DNA of 64,000 nucleotides from Pseudomonas sp. H9 (GTDB lineage: Bacteria; Pseudomonadota; Gammaproteobacteria; Pseudomonadales; Pseudomonadaceae): contig NZ_SMOK01000047.1 in NCBI RefSeq assembly GCF_004353925.1, positions 62,001 through 126,000 of the forward strand, given 5' to 3'. Of this stretch, positions 60,142-64,000 are shown in pieces (positions within the stretch are counted from its first letter, which is position 1; each line of letters begins with the position of its first letter). Below the pieces are notes generated by a model. The model saw only the letters and a program-made list of their open reading frames with translations, did not search any database and had not been told where the DNA came from. The position numbers and the translations under genes were made by a program.

Positions 60142-60971
60142 AGCACCGGTCCCGCGCTTGTCGGTTGCACCAGGCGCTCGACAAAAAACTCCAGGTGACC
60201 ACGCGGATTGGCTGGCAGCGGCCAGCTATCGACCTTCTGAGCAATGGCCTTGAAGGCCAACGCGCACTTGGAACGCGGAAAGGCTTCATAGACCGCTCGC
60301 TGCTTTTGCACCGCCTTGCGCACGCATTCGTCGTAAGGCACCGCGCCGACGTATTGTAGGGCGACGTCAAGGAAGCGATCTGTGACCTTGGTCAACTTGG
60401 CGAACAGGTTGCGCCCTTCCTGCGGGCTCTGCGCCATGTTGGCCAGCACGCGGAAACGGTTCATCCCGTAATCGCGGTTCAACAGTTTGATCAACGCGTA
60501 GGCGTCAGTGATCGAGGTGGGCTCGTCGCACACCACCAGCAACACTTCTTGTGCCGCACGAACAAAACTGACTACCGAGTCACCAATACCCGCAGCGGTA
60601 TCGATCACGAGTACATCGAGGTTGTCACCGATCTCGCTGAACGCCTGGATCAGGCCAGCGTGTTGGGCAGGCGCCAGATGCACCATGCTCTGCGTGCCTG
60701 AGGCCGCCGGCACGATGCGTACACCACCGGGCCCTTGCAGCAGCACGTCGCGCAGCTCGCAACGCCCTTCGATGACGTCGGCCAGGGTACGTTTGGGCGT
60801 GAGGCCCAGCAATACGTCAACGTTGGCCAGGCCCAGGTCGGCATCAAGCAGCATGACCCGACGGCCAAGCTCTGCCAGCGCCAATGACAAGTTCACCGAC
60901 ACATTGGTCTTGCCGACGCCACCTTTACCGCCGGTTACGGCGATCACCTGTACGGGATGCATGCTACCCAT
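60138..60971 (-). CDS. fleN: Flagellar number regulator FleN/FlhG
   Basis: The protein has 277 residues, a MinD/ParA-type ATPase with deviant Walker A GGKGGVGKTNVSVNLSLAL and DADLGLANVDVLLGL. In pseudomonads FleN antagonises FleQ and keeps flagellar number low. It lies between flhF and fliA, 119 bp from flhF. The start MGSMHP is preferred; a shorter MHP start is possible. Confidence 0.96.
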   Translation of the reverse strand: MGSMHPVQVIAVTGGKGGVGKTNVSVNLSLALAELGRRVMLLDADLGLANVDVLLGLTPKRTLADVIEGRCELRDVLLQGPGGVRIVPAASGTQSMVHLAPAQHAGLIQAFSEIGDNLDVLVIDTAAGIGDSVVSFVRAAQEVLLVVCDEPTSITDAYALIKLLNRDYGMNRFRVLANMAQSPQEGRNLFAKLTKVTDRFLDVALQYVGAVPYDECVRKAVQKQRAVYEAFPRSKCALAFKAIAQKVDSWPLPANPRGHLEFFVERLVQPTSAGPVL

Positions 60972-61090
60972 ATTTGTTTATTACCTTGTCTTGCTTAGAC
61001 CGAGGCCACATGACCGGCTGCGCTTTGAACACCTGAAAAATGCCTGGCAGTCCATCAATGCAGATACTTTGCAACGTCTTCACAATCACC

Positions 61091-62401
61091 TCAGCCAACT
61101 CGCTTGCCGGGGCTGTGGTAGAGATCAGCGAACATATCGGCCATCGCCTCTTCGCTGGGCTCGTCCTGCATCTGCACACTCACGGCGCGGCTCACCAACT
61201 GGTGGCGACGCGGTAGGTGCAGGTCGTCAGGAATGCGCGGACCATCGGTAAGATAGGCCACAGGCAGTTCGTGACTGATGGCCAGGCTCAAGACTTCACC
61301 GAGGCTGGCCGTTTCATCAAGCTTGGTCAGGATGCACCCGGCCAGCCCACAGCGCTTGTAGCTGTGATAGGCGGCAGTGAGCACCTGTTTCTGGCTGGTC
61401 GTCGCCAGTACCAGATAATTTTTAGACGCAATCCCACGCCCGGCAAGGGTTTCCAGCTGCATGCGCAGGGCCGGATCGCTGGCCTGCAGGCCCGCAGTAT
61501 CGATCAGCACCACGCGCTTGCGCAGCAACGGGTCCAGTGCCTGCGCCAGGGATTGCCCCGGATCGACATGGGTTACCGAGACATTGAGGATGCGACCGAG
61601 GGTTTTCAGTTGCTCCTGGGCACCGATACGGAAGCTGTCCATGCTCACCAGCGCCAGGTTCTGCGCGCCGTACTTGAGCACATAACGCGCCGCCAGCTTG
61701 GCCAGGGTCGTGGTTTTACCCATGCCTGCCGGGCCGACCATGGCAATCACGCCGCCTTCTTCGATCGGCTCGATTTCCGGCACGTCAATACGCCGCGCCA
61801 GGTGTGCGAGCAGCATGCGCCAGGCATGCCGCGGCTCTTCGATGCCAGCGGTGAGGTCGAGCAGTTCACGCGAGATCGGGCCAGACAGGCCGATACGCTG
61901 CAAACGCCGCCAAAGGTTGGCTTGCTGTGGCTGATTACCTTGCAGCTGGCTCCAGGCCAACGAGCCAAGCTGAACTTCGAGCAATTCGCGCAGGCCCGAC
62001 AGCTCGCTGCGCATGGCATCGAACAGACGCGGGTCTACCGGCGCCGCTGCAGCGGCCAGCGGGGCAACAGGCGCTTCGACCTGTGGCTCGACCAGCGGCT
62101 CGGAAGCGGTCAGCGGCAAACCGGCAAACAGTTGACGGTTGCCCTCTTCGCTTTCGGAGCGGCTGCTGAGCTCGGCCTGCGCGGTGACAATCCGCGACTG
62201 GGTCTTGCGCAGCTCATCTTCGAGCTCGACATTCGGAACCCGTGGCGCCAGGGCAGACAGCTTGTAGTCGAGCGCGGCCGTCAGCTCGACACCGCCAGCA
62301 ATCCGTCGGTTGCCGATGATGGCGGCATCAGCCCCCAGCTCATCGCGAACCAGCTTCATGGCCTGACGCATATCGGCGGCGAAAAAACGCTTAACTTGCA
62401 T
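61091..62401 (-). CDS. flhF: Flagellar placement GTPase FlhF
   Basis: The protein has 436 residues. The N-terminal basic region and variable linker are followed by an SRP-type NG domain: G1 GPAGMGKTTTLAKLAARYV, then DSFRIGAQEQL, VLIDTAG and LTKLDE. FlhF marks the pole where the flagellum is assembled. It lies 11 bp after flhA. Confidence 0.97.
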   Translation of the reverse strand: MQVKRFFAADMRQAMKLVRDELGADAAIIGNRRIAGGVELTAALDYKLSALAPRVPNVELEDELRKTQSRIVTAQAELSSRSESEEGNRQLFAGLPLTASEPLVEPQVEAPVAPLAAAAAPVDPRLFDAMRSELSGLRELLEVQLGSLAWSQLQGNQPQQANLWRRLQRIGLSGPISRELLDLTAGIEEPRHAWRMLLAHLARRIDVPEIEPIEEGGVIAMVGPAGMGKTTTLAKLAARYVLKYGAQNLALVSMDSFRIGAQEQLKTLGRILNVSVTHVDPGQSLAQALDPLLRKRVVLIDTAGLQASDPALRMQLETLAGRGIASKNYLVLATTSQKQVLTAAYHSYKRCGLAGCILTKLDETASLGEVLSLAISHELPVAYLTDGPRIPDDLHLPRRHQLVSRAVSVQMQDEPSEEAMADMFADLYHSPGKRVG

Positions 62402-62412
62402 AACCCACTACC

Positions 62413-64000
62413 TCAGCCGTTGGGGCCTACTGTGGCAACGATGGTAACTTGCTTGTTGTCAGGTATTTCCTGATACGCCAAAACATGCAAATTCGGTACA
62501 GCCAGGCGGCCGAAGCGCGACAGCATTGCACGTACTGGTCCTGCGACCAGCAGGATCGCCGGTTGCCCCTGCATCTCTTGACGCTGGGCTGCCTCGATCA
62601 ACGAACGCTGAAGTTTTTCAGCCATGCTTGGCTCAAGAAGAACACCGTCTTCCTGACCTTGCCCGGCCCTTTGCAGACTATTGAGCAAAATCTGTTCCAA
62701 CCTTGGCTCAAGGGTGATCACAGGCAGCTCGGACTCAACGCCGACAATGCTTTGCACGATTGCGCGACACAATCCGACGCGCACCACCGCGACCAGCGCG
62801 GCGGTATCTTGACTCTTGGCCGGGTTGTTGGCGATAGCCTCGGCAATGCTGCGGATGTCACGCACCGGCACTTGCTCGGCGAGCAACGCCTGCAAGACCT
62901 TGAGCAGGCCTGACAATGTAATGACGCCCGGCACCAACTCTTCGGCAAGTTTCGGCGAAGCCTTGGCCAATACCTGTAGCAGCTGCTGCACTTCTTCGTG
63001 CCCGATCAGCTCATGGCAGTGCTTGTGCAGAATCTGGTTCAAATGGGTGGCAACCACGGTACTGGCGTCCACCACGGTGTACCCCAGCGATTGCGCCTGG
63101 CTGCGCTGACTGACGTCGATCCACACTGCTTCCAGACCGAAAGCCGGGTCTCGCGCGGCAATTCCATTGAGGGTACCGAAAACCTGCCCCGGGTTAATCG
63201 CCAGCTCGCGGTCCGGATAAATCTCAGCCTCGGCCAGAATGACGCCCATCAGGGTCAGGCGGTAGGCGCTGGGCGCCAGGTCAAGGTTGTCACGGATGTG
63301 CACGGTAGGCATGAGAAAGCCCAGGTCCTGGGAGAGCTTTTTGCGCACGCCCTTGATCCGTGCCAGCAATTGCCCACCCTGGTTGCGGTCCACCAGTGGA
63401 ATCAAACGGTAGCCGACTTCCAGGCCGATCATGTCGATAGGGGTGACGTCGTCCCAGCCCAGCTCCTTGGTATCGATAGCACGCTGCGGCGAAGGCAGCA
63501 GATCCTGCTGACGCTGCACTTCTTCCTGCGCTTTGATCTTGGCCTGCTGTTGCTTGCGCCACAGCAAGTAAGCGCCGCCACCGGCCAGCGCACCCAGGCT
63601 CAGGAAGGCGATATGCGGCATGCCCGGCACCAGGCCCATGACGATCATCACACCCGCCGACACCGCCAGCGCTTTGGGCGACTCGAACATCTGCCGATTG
63701 ATCTGCTGCCCCATCTCTTCGGAGCCAGAAGCACGGGTCACCATGATCGCTGCGGCGGTGGACAGCAGCAGCGATGGCAATTGCGCCACCAAACCGTCAC
63801 CAATCGCCAGCAAGGCATACACCTTGCCTGCGTCGGCAAAGTTCATGTTGTGCTGGAACATACCGACCAGAATGCCGCCGATCAGGTTGATGAAGAGGAT
63901 CAACAGGCCAGCGATGGCATCGCCGCGGACGAACTTGCTGGCACCGTCCATCGAACCGTAGAACTCGGCCTCTGACGCCACCTCGGTACGGCGCGCCTTA
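62413..64000 (-). CDS. flhA: Flagellar export protein FlhA, C-terminal part
   Basis: The frame is open to the right edge; the start lies outside. About 528 residues are present of about 700. The visible part begins in the conserved FHIPEP-family loop (ARRTEVASEAEFYGSMDGASKFVRGD), continues with membrane segments, and holds the complete cytoplasmic export domain ending in VTIVATVGPNG. FlhA is the export-gate component that binds chaperone-substrate complexes. Confidence 0.96.
   Translation of the reverse strand, partial: KARRTEVASEAEFYGSMDGASKFVRGDAIAGLLILFINLIGGILVGMFQHNMNFADAGKVYALLAIGDGLVAQLPSLLLSTAAAIMVTRASGSEEMGQQINRQMFESPKALAVSAGVMIVMGLVPGMPHIAFLSLGALAGGGAYLLWRKQQQAKIKAQEEVQRQQDLLPSPQRAIDTKELGWDDVTPIDMIGLEVGYRLIPLVDRNQGGQLLARIKGVRKKLSQDLGFLMPTVHIRDNLDLAPSAYRLTLMGVILAEAEIYPDRELAINPGQVFGTLNGIAARDPAFGLEAVWIDVSQRSQAQSLGYTVVDASTVVATHLNQILHKHCHELIGHEEVQQLLQVLAKASPKLAEELVPGVITLSGLLKVLQALLAEQVPVRDIRSIAEAIANNPAKSQDTAALVAVVRVGLCRAIVQSIVGVESELPVITLEPRLEQILLNSLQRAGQGQEDGVLLEPSMAEKLQRSLIEAAQRQEMQGQPAILLVAGPVRAMLSRFGRLAVPNLHVLAYQEIPDNKQVTIVATVGPNG

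Overview
The window reads as chromosomal DNA of a fluorescent Pseudomonas, most likely of the P. putida group. Three things point there: the high GC content, the many copies of an inverted REP element built on GCGGGGCAAGCCCGCTCC, and a gene order (guaD-GntR-purine permease, gcl-hyi-glxR-ttuD-pyk, ccmABCDEFGHI-fliK, flhA-flhF-fleN-fliA-cheYZAB-motCD) that I recall from P. putida KT2440. No tRNA, rRNA, CRISPR array, insertion sequence or prophage was seen.

Region 1 (1-22.5 kb) forms one metabolic unit. Purine salvage and uptake (guanine deaminase end, AzgA-type permease, NCS2 urate/xanthine-type permease, two Tsx-like porins) feeds urate breakdown (PuuD, UraH, UraD, PuuE, AllA) to glyoxylate and urea. 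The gcl, hyi, glxR, ttuD and pyk genes carry glyoxylate through tartronate semialdehyde and glycerate to pyruvate, and a urea transporter follows. No allantoicase gene is present. The GntR/FCD regulator at 900-1673 matches GclR. The palindrome TTGTATACAA, exact or nearly so, occurs six times and only in three intergenic regions of this unit, so it is a candidate operator that couples purine breakdown to the glyoxylate carboligase route.

Region 2 (22.5-38.4 kb) is a mixed stretch: a voltage-gated-type potassium channel with a zinc ribbon, a sulfate-binding protein, a large MscS channel, a DUF2946/TonB receptor/PepSY set that looks like metal uptake, a methyltransferase, an alpha/beta hydrolase, two EamA transporters, Lrp and LysR regulators, a phosphatase, an FKBP, a GFA-domain protein and a lipoprotein.

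Region 3 (38.4-45.4 kb, minus strand) is the complete cytochrome c maturation operon ccmABCDEFGHI, with overlapping genes.

Region 4 (45.5-64 kb) is motility. FliK and a small FlhB-C-like protein point one way. DUF2802, cheW, parP, parC, motD, motC, cheB, cheA, cheZ, cheY, fliA, fleN, flhF and flhA (cut by the window edge) point the other. Between the two blocks sits a 912-residue protein that ends in a TcdA/TcdB-type glycosyltransferase domain (DxD motif intact). Its ribosome binding site lies inside a perfect 9-bp hairpin. This toxin-like gene and its leader are the most unusual feature of the window. A second hairpin of the same kind covers the ribosome binding site of the potassium channel gene.
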